Below, piece after piece: positions 29,604 to 36,369 of a stretch of 36,369 bases of DNA. Each line of letters starts with the position of its first letter. The first letter of the stretch is position 1. The notes beneath the pieces are model-generated. The model was not told where the DNA came from, ran no database searches, and saw only the letters and a program-made list of their open reading frames with translations. The translations under genes and the position numbers were made by a program. The stretch is from CAYVHU01 sp964451415 (GTDB lineage Bacteria > Pseudomonadota > Alphaproteobacteria > Rhodospirillales > Magnetovibrionaceae). Location: contig CAYVHU010000020.1 of NCBI GenBank assembly GCA_964451415.1, positions 1-36,369 of the forward strand. Reading direction: 5' to 3'.

Positions 29604-30641
29604 ATGTACATTATGGAAACAGACAAAAAGAACGGCGGAATTGAAAACGGCGGGATCGAGCATGGGGGCGATCCGGCCAGTGCCGAAGCGCGTTTCGGGA
29701 GGCCCGAGTTCGGGTGGCTGGATTTATCCACCGGGATCAATCCGCGTGCCTATCCGGTACCGCCCATACCAGCGAGTGCATACGCACGCTTGCCGCGCCA
29801 CGGTGAAGAGGATGTCCTGGTGGCGGCGGCACGCAAGGCCTACGGTGTACCCGACGATGCCGCCGTTGTTTGCGCAGCGGGGGCTCAGGCTCTGATTCGG
29901 GTGATCCCATCCCTGTTCGCGCGCAACGAGGTGACGATCCTGGGGCCGACCTATGGCGAACACGCGCGCGCTTGGAACGCAGCGGGCCATCGCGTGGTGG
30001 ACGTGGGATCCATCTGTTCCCAGGCCGTTCATCCAGCCCCGTGTGGTGTCGTGGTGCATCCCAACAATCCCGATGGTCACACCCAGAGTATCGAGGGCCT
30101 ACTCGCCTTTGCCGATGAACTGTTCGACCGCGGCGGGGCCCTGGTGGTGGATGAAGCCTTCGTTGATGTGACCCCGCAACTTTCCGTGACGCCGCACGTC
30201 GGGCGCGACGGTTTGATCGTGTTGCGTTCGTTTGGCAAGTTTTTCGGTCTGGCCGGGGTGCGTTTGGGATTCGCGGTGACATCCTCCGCGGTGGCCGAGA
30301 CGTTGCGTGCAAAGCTCGGCCCATGGGCGGTGTCCGGTCCCGCCATCTGGGCGGGAACGTGTGCGTTGCGCGATCAAGACTGGATCGCCACCACGCGCAC
30401 GCATCTCAAGTCGGATGCGGCGCGCCTCGACGCCCTGTTGCAAGACGCCGGCCTTGACGTGAGCGGCGGAACGGACCTGTTTCGCCTTGTCGAAAGTGCG
30501 CATGCCGGCGCGGTGTACGAGAAACTCGCGCGCCGTGGAGTCCTCGTGCGGGCCTTCACGGACAACGCGCGCCGGCTGCGTTTCGGTTTGCCGGGATGTG
30601 AACGCGACTGGACGCGTCTGGAAGCGGCGCTCGCGCTATAG
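29604..30641 (+). CDS. cobC: Threonine-phosphate decarboxylase-like PLP enzyme (cobalamin pathway)
   Basis: A 345-residue fold-type I aminotransferase-like enzyme, close to CobC/CobD, which makes (R)-1-aminopropan-2-O-yl phosphate for the cobalamin side chain. Supporting segments are LDLSTGINPRAYPVPPIPASAYARLP, the PLP-site VVVHPNNPDGHT, DEAFVDVTP, and the Schiff-base lysine in RSFGKFFGLAGVRLGF (Lys212). Histidinol-phosphate aminotransferase is a relative, but the ginPRAYP-type N-terminus favours CobC. The start may be ATG 29604 or ATG 29613; AGGGG lies 2 or 11 bases upstream of each. It converges with the SDR gene, overlapping by 6 bp. No other cobalamin gene is in view. Confidence 0.82.
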   Translation: MYIMETDKKNGGIENGGIEHGGDPASAEARFGRPEFGWLDLSTGINPRAYPVPPIPASAYARLPRHGEEDVLVAAARKAYGVPDDAAVVCAAGAQALIRVIPSLFARNEVTILGPTYGEHARAWNAAGHRVVDVGSICSQAVHPAPCGVVVHPNNPDGHTQSIEGLLAFADELFDRGGALVVDEAFVDVTPQLSVTPHVGRDGLIVLRSFGKFFGLAGVRLGFAVTSSAVAETLRAKLGPWAVSGPAIWAGTCALRDQDWIATTRTHLKSDAARLDALLQDAGLDVSGGTDLFRLVESAHAGAVYEKLARRGVLVRAFTDNARRLRFGLPGCERDWTRLEAALAL

Positions 30642-31382
30642 ATTGTAGGCTGTGTGTCCGGCGTCGAGCTCGTCCTTGGCGTTGATCAATTGTCCGTGCA
30701 CCGTGCATGCCTGCGAGGCCAGTTCCGTGAACAGGTGATTGATGGCCTCGGGCGGTTTGACGTCTTCGGGTACCTCGCCGGGCATTGCCTGGGCGCGCAT
30801 GGCTGTGCGGGTTGCCCCGGGATTGATCAGATTGACACGCAAATTCGTTTTTTTCGTTTCCTCGGCATAAATGCGCACGGCCATTTCCAGCGCCGCTTTG
30901 GAGACCGCGTAGCCCCCCCAGAACGCGCGCGGTTCATGACCCACGGTTGAGGTGGAGAAAATCGCGCGCCCCGCATCGGAAGAGCGTAACAACGGGTCCA
31001 GGGAGCGGATCAAACGCCAGTTGGCGGTGAGGTTGACGTCCAGAATCTTTTGCCATTCCTTGGGGTCGATATGCGCCATCGGCGTCAAGGTGCCGAGCAT
31101 GCCCGCGTTGGCCACCAGAATGTCGAGCTTTTGATAGCGTTCGTGGATTGCGCCGCCGATTTTATCGATGGTTTCGAAATCCGTCAGATCGCACGGGATC
31201 AGCGTTGCTTCGCCGCCCAGGGTGCGAATTTCGTCGTCCAGTTCCTCCAATGCCGCCTGGGTGCGGGCGGTGATGATGACGTGTGCACCTTGTTCGAAGA
31301 AATGTTTGGCCACCGCACGACCAATGCCGCGCGATGCGCCGGTGATGAGGGCGATGCGCCCTTGAAGAATTTTATCGCTCAT
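30636..31382 (-). CDS. Short-chain dehydrogenase/reductase
   Basis: A 248-residue classical SDR. The cofactor motif is ITGASRGIGRAVAKHF, followed by DLTD, LVANAGMLG and the catalytic set Ser (STSTVG), YAVSK. The C-terminal segment INPGATRTAMRAQAMPGEVPEDVKPPEA is like the SDR usually found after purF in alphaproteobacteria. Substrate unknown. It starts four bases after the purF stop, so it is the last gene of the radA-cvpA-purF run. Its final 6 bp overlap the convergent cobC gene. Confidence 0.92.
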   Translation of the reverse strand: MSDKILQGRIALITGASRGIGRAVAKHFFEQGAHVIITARTQAALEELDDEIRTLGGEATLIPCDLTDFETIDKIGGAIHERYQKLDILVANAGMLGTLTPMAHIDPKEWQKILDVNLTANWRLIRSLDPLLRSSDAGRAIFSTSTVGHEPRAFWGGYAVSKAALEMAVRIYAEETKKTNLRVNLINPGATRTAMRAQAMPGEVPEDVKPPEAINHLFTELASQACTVHGQLINAKDELDAGHTAYNL

Positions 31383-31386
31383 AATG

Positions 31387-32865
31387 TCAGCCTTCAGCCA
31401 GCAAGGTTAATTGTTCGGGTCCGGGGTCGCGATCCTCGTCCACCAGCGCGATGGGGTAATCTCCCGTGAAGCAGGCGTCACAGAACTGGGGACAGGCTGG
31501 ATCGCGGTTTGTTTCGCCCACTGCGCGGTAGAGACCATCGTGGGAGATGAACGCCAGTGTATCGACGCCGATGTGTTTTGCCATCTTTTCAAGGGTGTAT
31601 TTGTGGGCAAGAAGTTTTTCCTTGTGCGGCGTGTTGATCCCGTAAAAACAGGGATGCGTCGTGGGGGGGCTGGAAATGCGCATATGCACTTCCTTGGCGC
31701 CGGCATTGCGCATCATTTCCACGATTTTGACGGACGTGGTGCCGCGCACGATGGAATCGTCCACCAGAACAAGGCGCTTGCCCTTGATCAAGGCGGTGTT
31801 GGCGTTGTGTTTCAGCTTGACGCCCAGATTGCGGATGTTGTCCGTCGGCTGAATGAAGGTGCGGCCCATGTAATGGCTGCGGATGATGCCGAGATCGAAC
31901 GAGATGCCGGTTTCTTCGGAGAATCCGATCGCCGCAGGCACGCCCGAATCCGGGACGGGAATGATCATGTCGGCGTCCACATGGCTTTCACGGGCCAATT
32001 CCGCGCCAATGCGCTTGCGCACCGCATAGACGCTGCGTGCGTCGATGACGCTGTCGGGGCGCGCGAAATAAATATATTCAAAGATGCAAAATCGAGTTTT
32101 TTGCCGGGCGAAGGGCTTGATGCTTTTCAGGCCGTCTTCGTTGATAACGACGATTTCTCCCGGTTCCACGTCGCGCACGTACTGCGCGCCGATGATATCC
32201 AGCGCGCAGGTTTCCGAACTCAGAACCCAGCTTTCCCCGAGACGTCCGATAACCAGCGGACGGACCCCCAGGGGATCGCGCACACCGATCAGTTTCTGTC
32301 GCGTCAACGCGACCAGGGAATAGGCCCCGGTGACGCCGTTCAAGGCGTCGGTCAGGCGGTCCATGACCTTACGGTATTCGCTGGTGGCGACACGGTGCAA
32401 GATGGTTTCGGTGTCGGATGTGGACTGGAAGATGCAGCCCTTTTCCACCAGTTCGTGGCGGCAGGTCCGCGCGTTGGTCAGGTTGCCGTTGTGGGCGATG
32501 GCGAATCCGCCGAACACCAGATCGGCGAACAGGGGCTGGACATTGCGCATCAGTACCGCGCCCGCAGTGGAATAGCGCACATGGCCGATCGCCATGGGAC
32601 CTTTCAGCCGTCCGATCACGTCTTCGGAATTGAAATTGTCGCCGACGCTGCCCAAGGCGCGGTGACTGTGAAAATGAACGCCGTCGAAGGAGACCACGCC
32701 GACCGCTTCCTGGCCGCGGTGTTGCAATGCATGGAGGCCGAGTACGCTCAAGGCCGCCGCGTCGGGATGGTTATAAACGCCGAACACGCCGCATTCGTCG
32801 TGGAAGTGATCGTCGTCGAAGGCGCTCATGTGCGGCGCGGAACCAGGGGGGTGCTGTGAGTCCAT
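31387..32865 (-). CDS. purF: Amidophosphoribosyltransferase (PurF)
   Basis: A 492-residue enzyme that makes phosphoribosylamine from PRPP and glutamine, the first step of purine synthesis. The N-terminal glutaminase begins, after a short propeptide, at DECGVFGVYNH, where the cysteine becomes the catalytic N-terminal residue. The PRPP-binding loop is LVLVDDSIVRGTTS. Other matches are RHGQEAVG, HVRYSTAG and IPVPDSGVPAAIGFSEE. The start at ATG 32865 gives a 22-residue leader; ATG 32829 is also in frame and gives the more usual short leader. It lies between cvpA and the SDR gene. Confidence 0.96.
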   Translation of the reverse strand: MDSQHPPGSAPHMSAFDDDHFHDECGVFGVYNHPDAAALSVLGLHALQHRGQEAVGVVSFDGVHFHSHRALGSVGDNFNSEDVIGRLKGPMAIGHVRYSTAGAVLMRNVQPLFADLVFGGFAIAHNGNLTNARTCRHELVEKGCIFQSTSDTETILHRVATSEYRKVMDRLTDALNGVTGAYSLVALTRQKLIGVRDPLGVRPLVIGRLGESWVLSSETCALDIIGAQYVRDVEPGEIVVINEDGLKSIKPFARQKTRFCIFEYIYFARPDSVIDARSVYAVRKRIGAELARESHVDADMIIPVPDSGVPAAIGFSEETGISFDLGIIRSHYMGRTFIQPTDNIRNLGVKLKHNANTALIKGKRLVLVDDSIVRGTTSVKIVEMMRNAGAKEVHMRISSPPTTHPCFYGINTPHKEKLLAHKYTLEKMAKHIGVDTLAFISHDGLYRAVGETNRDPACPQFCDACFTGDYPIALVDEDRDPGPEQLTLLAEG

Positions 32866-32901
32866 GGGGGGTGGGTTCTCTACTGCTGCGGACGAAGAGG
32901 G

Positions 32902-33549
32902 CTACTTGTTGGTTTCAAATATCCGGTTCATCTCGTTGCGTTCTTTCTGGCTGTAGCCGCCTATGTTTTTTTTGTCCAGCGATTTCGGAATGGCGTTGAT
33001 GGCCTTGTTCAACAATGCGCGGCTGCTTTGCGAGGATAGATTCAAGGTTTTCAGGTTCTTTTTTTCCGCATCGAAGAAGCTTGGCGGAACTAAGGTGTTC
33101 AAGATTTTGGCGCCTCGGATGACCAGGGGCAGGGTGCGCGCTTCATGGATCCATGCGGGTTGTTTTTTGAGCGGCGTGGTCCAAGCATAGCCGATCCATA
33201 TCAGGCTCACGATCACGGCACCGCGCAGCAGACCGAACAAGAATCCCAACGCCCGGTCCAAAGCACCCAGCGCGCTTTCCTTCACGCCCCGGGAGATCAA
33301 GCGTGTCACGACGAACAAGACGGCCAGCGTGACGATGAAAATCAAAGCGCCGCTAAGCAGATCGGCCCAAAACGGGGTGTCGATGAAACGGCGTGCGAAA
33401 GGTTTCAGCAGCGGCGTGGCATAGAGGGTGACGAAGCTTGCTCCGACCCACCCTGCGATGGACAGCGTTTCATGCACGAAACCGCGCATGTAGGCGAACA
33501 CGCCCGAAATGAGCAATACGGCGATGACCAGAATATCGATTCCGTTCAT
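32902..33549 (-). CDS. cvpA: CvpA family membrane protein
   Basis: A 215-residue protein with four membrane helices, starting MNGIDILVIAVLLISGVFAYMRGFVHETLSIAGWVGAS, the typical CvpA N-terminus. It continues with LLSGALIFIVTLAVLFVVTRLI and ALDRALGFLFGLLRGAVIVSLIWIGY, then a soluble C-terminal tail of about 75 residues. CvpA is named for colicin V export, but its wider role concerns envelope stress; its gene precedes purF in many proteobacteria, as here. ATG 33549 is chosen for the conserved start. Confidence 0.93.
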   Translation of the reverse strand: MNGIDILVIAVLLISGVFAYMRGFVHETLSIAGWVGASFVTLYATPLLKPFARRFIDTPFWADLLSGALIFIVTLAVLFVVTRLISRGVKESALGALDRALGFLFGLLRGAVIVSLIWIGYAWTTPLKKQPAWIHEARTLPLVIRGAKILNTLVPPSFFDAEKKNLKTLNLSSQSSRALLNKAINAIPKSLDKKNIGGYSQKERNEMNRIFETNK

Positions 33550-33604
33550 TCGTCGTTTCCCGGGTCCTGGCGATTGTCGTTCATGCTCACTTTGTCGTCC
33601 ATGC

Positions 33605-34978
33605 TCAACTGGCGTCGGTCTCAAACATGCGCGCCAGGTCTTGGATATGGCCAATTTCGTTTGCGCCGATGTTCTGGCTTGCGGTTTTGCCTCGGCTGCT
33701 TCCTTGACGCCGGGGAGCTATGGCGCGCTTGAAGCCGAGCTTGGCCGCTTCCTTTAAGCGGGCCTCACCATGGCTGACCGCGCGCACCTCGCCGGAAAGG
33801 CCCACCTCGCCGAACAGGACGCAGCCGTCGGGGACGGCGATGCCGCTTAGTGAAGATAGTAAAGCCGCTGCGACGGCAAGGTCCGCAGCCGGTTCGGTAA
33901 CCCGCAGTCCTCCTGCGATGTTCAAGTACACGTCGTTCGCGCCGATGGCAACCCCGCATCGCGTTTCGATCACCGCCAGGATCATGGCGAGGCGGCCAGT
34001 GTCCCAGCCCACCACGGCGCGCCGCGGCGTCCCCAGCGTGGACGGAGAAACCAACGCCTGCACTTCCAGCAGCATCGGCCTTGTGCCTTCCATGCCGGCG
34101 AACACGGCGGAGCCGGTAACTTTGTGTTCGTGTTCGGACAGGAAAAGAGCGGACGGGTTGGGGACTTCACACAGCCCCGCATCCGACATTTCGAATACGC
34201 CGATTTCATCCGTGGCGCCAAAACGGTTTTTCGTGGCGCGCAGAATGCGGAACTGGTGGCTGCGGTCGCCCTCGAAATAGAGTACCGTATCCACCATATG
34301 TTCCAACACGCGCGGCCCTGCGATCTGGCCGTCCTTGGTCACGTGGCCCACCAGCAAGACGGGAAATCCGCGTCGCTTGGCCAGCTTGATTAGTTCCTGA
34401 GCAGATGTGCGCACCTGCGTGACGCTGCCCGGCGCACTTTCGATTGCATCTACGAACATGGTCTGGATGGAATCTATGATCGCTACAAAGGGCGGATCGG
34501 ATTCCAGCGTGGTGACGATATCGCGTACGTTGGTTGCGGCGGCCAACTCCACCGGCGCGGTTTCCAGCCCCAGCCGGCTTGCGCGCAAGCGCAGCTGGTC
34601 CACCGATTCTTCGCCGGAAATATAGGCGACGCGGCCGGATTTGGCGAGGTTCGCAGCCGCTTGCAACAAGATCGTGGATTTGCCGATACCGGGATCGCCG
34701 CCCACCAAAATGGCGGACCCCGGGACCAGGCCTCCGCCCAGCGCGCGGTCGAATTCTGCAAGTCCGGTTTGGCGTCGTGGGGGCTGTTTTTCACGGCCTT
34801 GCAGGGCGACGAAGTGAATTTTGCGGCCCCTTGTGGCCCCGAGTCCCTTTGGGGTTGTTTCGGGGGGGGCATCTTCGGCCAAAGTGTTCCACGCGCCGCA
34901 TGCGTCGCACTTGCCGCTCCATTTGGGATAAACGGCGCCGCATTGGGTGCAGACGTACTGGATCTTGATTTTGGCCAC
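33605..34978 (-). CDS. radA: DNA repair/branch-migration protein RadA
   Basis: A 457-residue RecA-related helicase for recombination-intermediate processing. The N-terminal zinc finger is YVCTQCGAVYPKWSGKCDACGAW (CxxC...CxxC). The Walker A is GGDPGIGKST, and the RadA-specific KNRFG motif is in ATKNRFGATDEIGVFEM. The C-terminal Lon-protease-like domain includes GLSGEVRAVSHGEARLKEAAKLGF. The start is GTG at 34978. It is 15 bp after the rlmB stop and 55 bp before cvpA, all same strand. Confidence 0.97.
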   Translation of the reverse strand: MAKIKIQYVCTQCGAVYPKWSGKCDACGAWNTLAEDAPPETTPKGLGATRGRKIHFVALQGREKQPPRRQTGLAEFDRALGGGLVPGSAILVGGDPGIGKSTILLQAAANLAKSGRVAYISGEESVDQLRLRASRLGLETAPVELAAATNVRDIVTTLESDPPFVAIIDSIQTMFVDAIESAPGSVTQVRTSAQELIKLAKRRGFPVLLVGHVTKDGQIAGPRVLEHMVDTVLYFEGDRSHQFRILRATKNRFGATDEIGVFEMSDAGLCEVPNPSALFLSEHEHKVTGSAVFAGMEGTRPMLLEVQALVSPSTLGTPRRAVVGWDTGRLAMILAVIETRCGVAIGANDVYLNIAGGLRVTEPAADLAVAAALLSSLSGIAVPDGCVLFGEVGLSGEVRAVSHGEARLKEAAKLGFKRAIAPRRQGSSRGKTASQNIGANEIGHIQDLARMFETDAS

Positions 34979-34993
34979 TGGGCTATCCGGGTC

Positions 34994-35833
34994 TTAAGCG
35001 TTGGACTGGGCGAATTGGTAAAGCGCTATGGCGGCGGCGTTGGACAGGTTGAGGCTCTCCACGGCCTCGGTGATGGGGATTTTTACCAGAAGATCGCAGG
35101 TCTCACGGGTCAGCCGTCGCAAACCCGCGCCTTCGGCGCCCAGCACGACGGCATTGCGTCCGCGCAGGGTTTTCGCGCTTAGGGAGTCGCTTGCGTGGCC
35201 GTCGAAACCGACGCACCAGAATTCAGCGGCCTTCAATTGCGCCAAAGTCCGCGCGAGGTTTGTGACCCGTACCAAAGGCAGACGTTCCACCGCGCCGGAA
35301 GCGGCCTTGGCGAGGCTGCCGGTAATGCCCGGCGTGTGTTTGTCCTGCACGATGACGCCCAGCGCGCCGAACGCGGCAGCGGTGCGCATAACGGCCCCGA
35401 TGTTGCGTGGGTCCGTGGCCTGATCCAGCACCACGACACAGGCGCTCGGTGTATTCGCCGCCGATTCCACGATGTCCTCGATGACGGGGATGGGCAGGGG
35501 GGCGGCATCGATGCAAATACCCTGGTGGACCGCGTCGTATGGCAGCAATGCATCCAGTTCGCGGCGGTCGCGCCATTCGATTTTGGGACGCGTGCGTAGT
35601 GCGTCCGTGCCATCATCGAAAGCTTCGGCCGCGTTGGCGGCGTCGCACACGGGGATTTCCAACTCATCGACGTTTTGCGTGGCGACGACGATGCGCCGGA
35701 TGGTGCGCTGGGGGTTCGCCAGCGCGCTCAAGCACGCGTGTATGCCGTAGAGCCACGAATTTGCACTGCGTCCCGAAGTCGTTGCGGGCGCACTCTTATC
35801 GGTGCCACGATAGTGTTTCTTGCGTTTAGCCAT
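34994..35833 (-). CDS. rlmB: 23S rRNA 2'-O-methyltransferase, TrmH/RlmB family
   Basis: A 279-residue SPOUT methyltransferase. The N-terminal basic tail (MAKRKKHYRG) is followed by a small substrate-binding domain (WLYGIHACLSALANPQRTIRRIVVA). The three trefoil-knot motifs are VVLDQATDPRNIGAVMRTAAAFGA, NAVVLGAEGAGLRRLTRETCD and VKIPITEAVESLNLSNAAAIALYQFA. Most such proteins methylate G2251 of 23S rRNA; other TrmH-type targets are possible. ATG 35833 is the first gene of the minus-strand run and faces the tRNA/tuf operon. Confidence 0.92.
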   Translation of the reverse strand: MAKRKKHYRGTDKSAPATTSGRSANSWLYGIHACLSALANPQRTIRRIVVATQNVDELEIPVCDAANAAEAFDDGTDALRTRPKIEWRDRRELDALLPYDAVHQGICIDAAPLPIPVIEDIVESAANTPSACVVVLDQATDPRNIGAVMRTAAAFGALGVIVQDKHTPGITGSLAKAASGAVERLPLVRVTNLARTLAQLKAAEFWCVGFDGHASDSLSAKTLRGRNAVVLGAEGAGLRRLTRETCDLLVKIPITEAVESLNLSNAAAIALYQFAQSNA

Positions 35834-35898
35834 AGGGGGCTTTTAGCACCGAGTGCGCAAAGAGCACAAAAGTTTTTGTAGCCCCGGGGATTAGGGTG

Positions 35899-35928
35899 TT
35901 GACATGACGTATCAAATGTTCATATTGC
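35899..35928 (+). promoter_or_regulatory. Probable promoter of tRNA-Tyr/tRNA-Gly/tuf operon
   Basis: TTGACA at 35899-35904 is a perfect -35 hexamer. TATTGC at 35923-35928 is 18 bp away (ATATTG at 17 bp). The predicted start near 35935 lies about 50 bases before tRNA-Tyr. The -10 is only fair, but the position in the gap after rlmB fits. Confidence 0.6.
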
Positions 35929-35985
35929 CCCGGTCCTGCACGCTGGAATTTCGGTGTGCGTCCGGTCGTGATATGGCAAGGATAT

Positions 35986-36071
35986 GGAGGGGTGCCCGAG
36001 CGGCTAAAGGGGACGGGCTGTAAACCCGTTGGCTTACGCCTACGTTGGTTCAAATCCAACCCCCTCCACCA
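35986..36071 (+). tRNA. tRNA-Tyr (GTA)
   Basis: An 86-nt class II tRNA with encoded CCA. The acceptor stem GGAGGGG pairs fully with CCCCTCC. The anticodon loop CTGTAAA gives GTA at 36020-36022. A long variable arm (TTGGCTTACGCCTACG region) is as expected for tRNA-Tyr. The T-arm is GGTTCAAATCC. It is first of two tRNAs ahead of tuf. Confidence 0.96.
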
Positions 36072-36153
36072 TTCTTGAGACAGGCTCGGCGCGGAAGGAT
36101 TCGCTGGGGCGATTTGCCGGAACCGTGATGGCAGGGGTTCGGTGTTGGAGTTT

Positions 36154-36227
36154 GCGGGTGTAGCTCAATGGTAGAGCGACAGCCTTCCAAGCTGACGACG
36201 GGGGTTCGATTCCCCTCACCCGCTCCA
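36154..36227 (+). tRNA. tRNA-Gly (TCC)
   Basis: A 74-nt tRNA with encoded CCA. The acceptor stem GCGGGTG pairs with CACCCGC. The D-arm is TAGCTCAATGGTAGAGC, the anticodon TCC is at 36186-36188 in loop CTTCCAA, and the T-arm GGTTCGATTCC is canonical. It sits between tRNA-Tyr and tuf, an order common in bacteria. Confidence 0.96.
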
Positions 36228-36305
36228 GCCCCGGTGTTAAGGATTTGTTTGTTCGATATTCGATAATTGTGTCAGGTTAAGCGAAAGCGTTGAGGAAAGA
36301 CGGAA

Positions 36306-36369
36306 ATGGCCAAGGAAAAGTTTGAACGCACGAAGCCGCATTGCAACATTGGCACGATCGGCCACGTTG
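36306..36369 (+). CDS. tuf: Elongation factor Tu (5' end only)
   Basis: The last 64 bases code MAKEKFERTKPHCNIGTIGH, the unmistakable N-terminus of EF-Tu just before the GHVDHGKT P-loop, which is cut by the window edge. GAGGAAAGACGG precedes the ATG as ribosome site. EF-Tu carries aminoacyl-tRNA to the ribosome. Linkage to tRNA-Tyr and tRNA-Gly in one operon is a known arrangement. Confidence 0.95.
   Translation, partial: MAKEKFERTKPHCNIGTIGHV

Noticed and set aside
31411..32859. 482-codon plus-strand open frame opposite purF
   Set aside because: It is a frame shadow of purF, which has all catalytic motifs and fits the cvpA-purF-SDR order.

Overview
The window looks like a chromosomal segment of a Gram-negative alphaproteobacterium, probably a Rhodospirillales-like lineage. 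The support is gene content and order: YfgM-like/BamB/Der, RadA-CvpA-PurF-SDR, and tRNA-Tyr/tRNA-Gly/EF-Tu. It also has LPS-type glycosyltransferases, an E. coli-type PyrC, a quinone-type PyrD and several c-type cytochromes. The base composition is moderately GC-rich. I cannot name a species from sequence alone.

Layout. Positions 1-135 hold a fragment of an IS5-family transposase followed by two 24-bp direct repeats, an insertion scar. A SAM methyltransferase and ygfZ follow on the minus strand (179-1728). On the plus strand (1801-6374) are three glycosyltransferases (GT9, GT2, GT4) and an asparagine-synthase-type amidotransferase, joined by start/stop overlaps or 1-nt gaps; this looks like a surface-glycan operon. 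pyrC and an acrylyl-CoA reductase-like enzyme follow, sharing an ATGA overlap.

Positions 8483-13304 form a redox island. It encodes a DUF302 protein, a YeeE/YedE sulfur-compound permease, a TlpA-type thioredoxin, a monohaem cytochrome c, a small secreted protein made of exact 20-residue MNPCAA repeats, and a divergent five-haem cytochrome. The monohaem cytochrome carries the same MNPCAA motif near both ends. This is the most unusual part of the window and the best candidate for an undescribed system.

Positions 13336-19789 hold a tRNA-Met with promoter and terminator, several small proteins of unknown function, and an ABM-domain protein preceded by a strong match to an IscR-type operator. They also hold pyrD, nadK, a divergent XRE regulator/beta-barrel protein pair, and a DUF1566 gene broken by two apparent frameshifts just downstream of moaA.

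Positions 19791-28750 carry moaA, a FecR/VCBS-type protein that looks like a shortened adhesin, the YfgM-like/bamB/der operon, a redoxin, a lipoprotein, a Sel1-repeat protein with a collagen-like Gly-X-Y tail, and a DUF3253-like protein. Positions 28797-36369 carry a MarC-family membrane protein, a cobalamin-type aminotransferase, and a minus-strand housekeeping run (rlmB, radA, cvpA, purF, SDR). The window ends with tRNA-Tyr, tRNA-Gly and the start of tuf on the plus strand.

No gap between genes exceeds about 300 bp. Four coding regions contain short in-frame tandem DNA repeats (6, 12, 18 and 60 bp units), which suggests repeat-length change is common in this genome.
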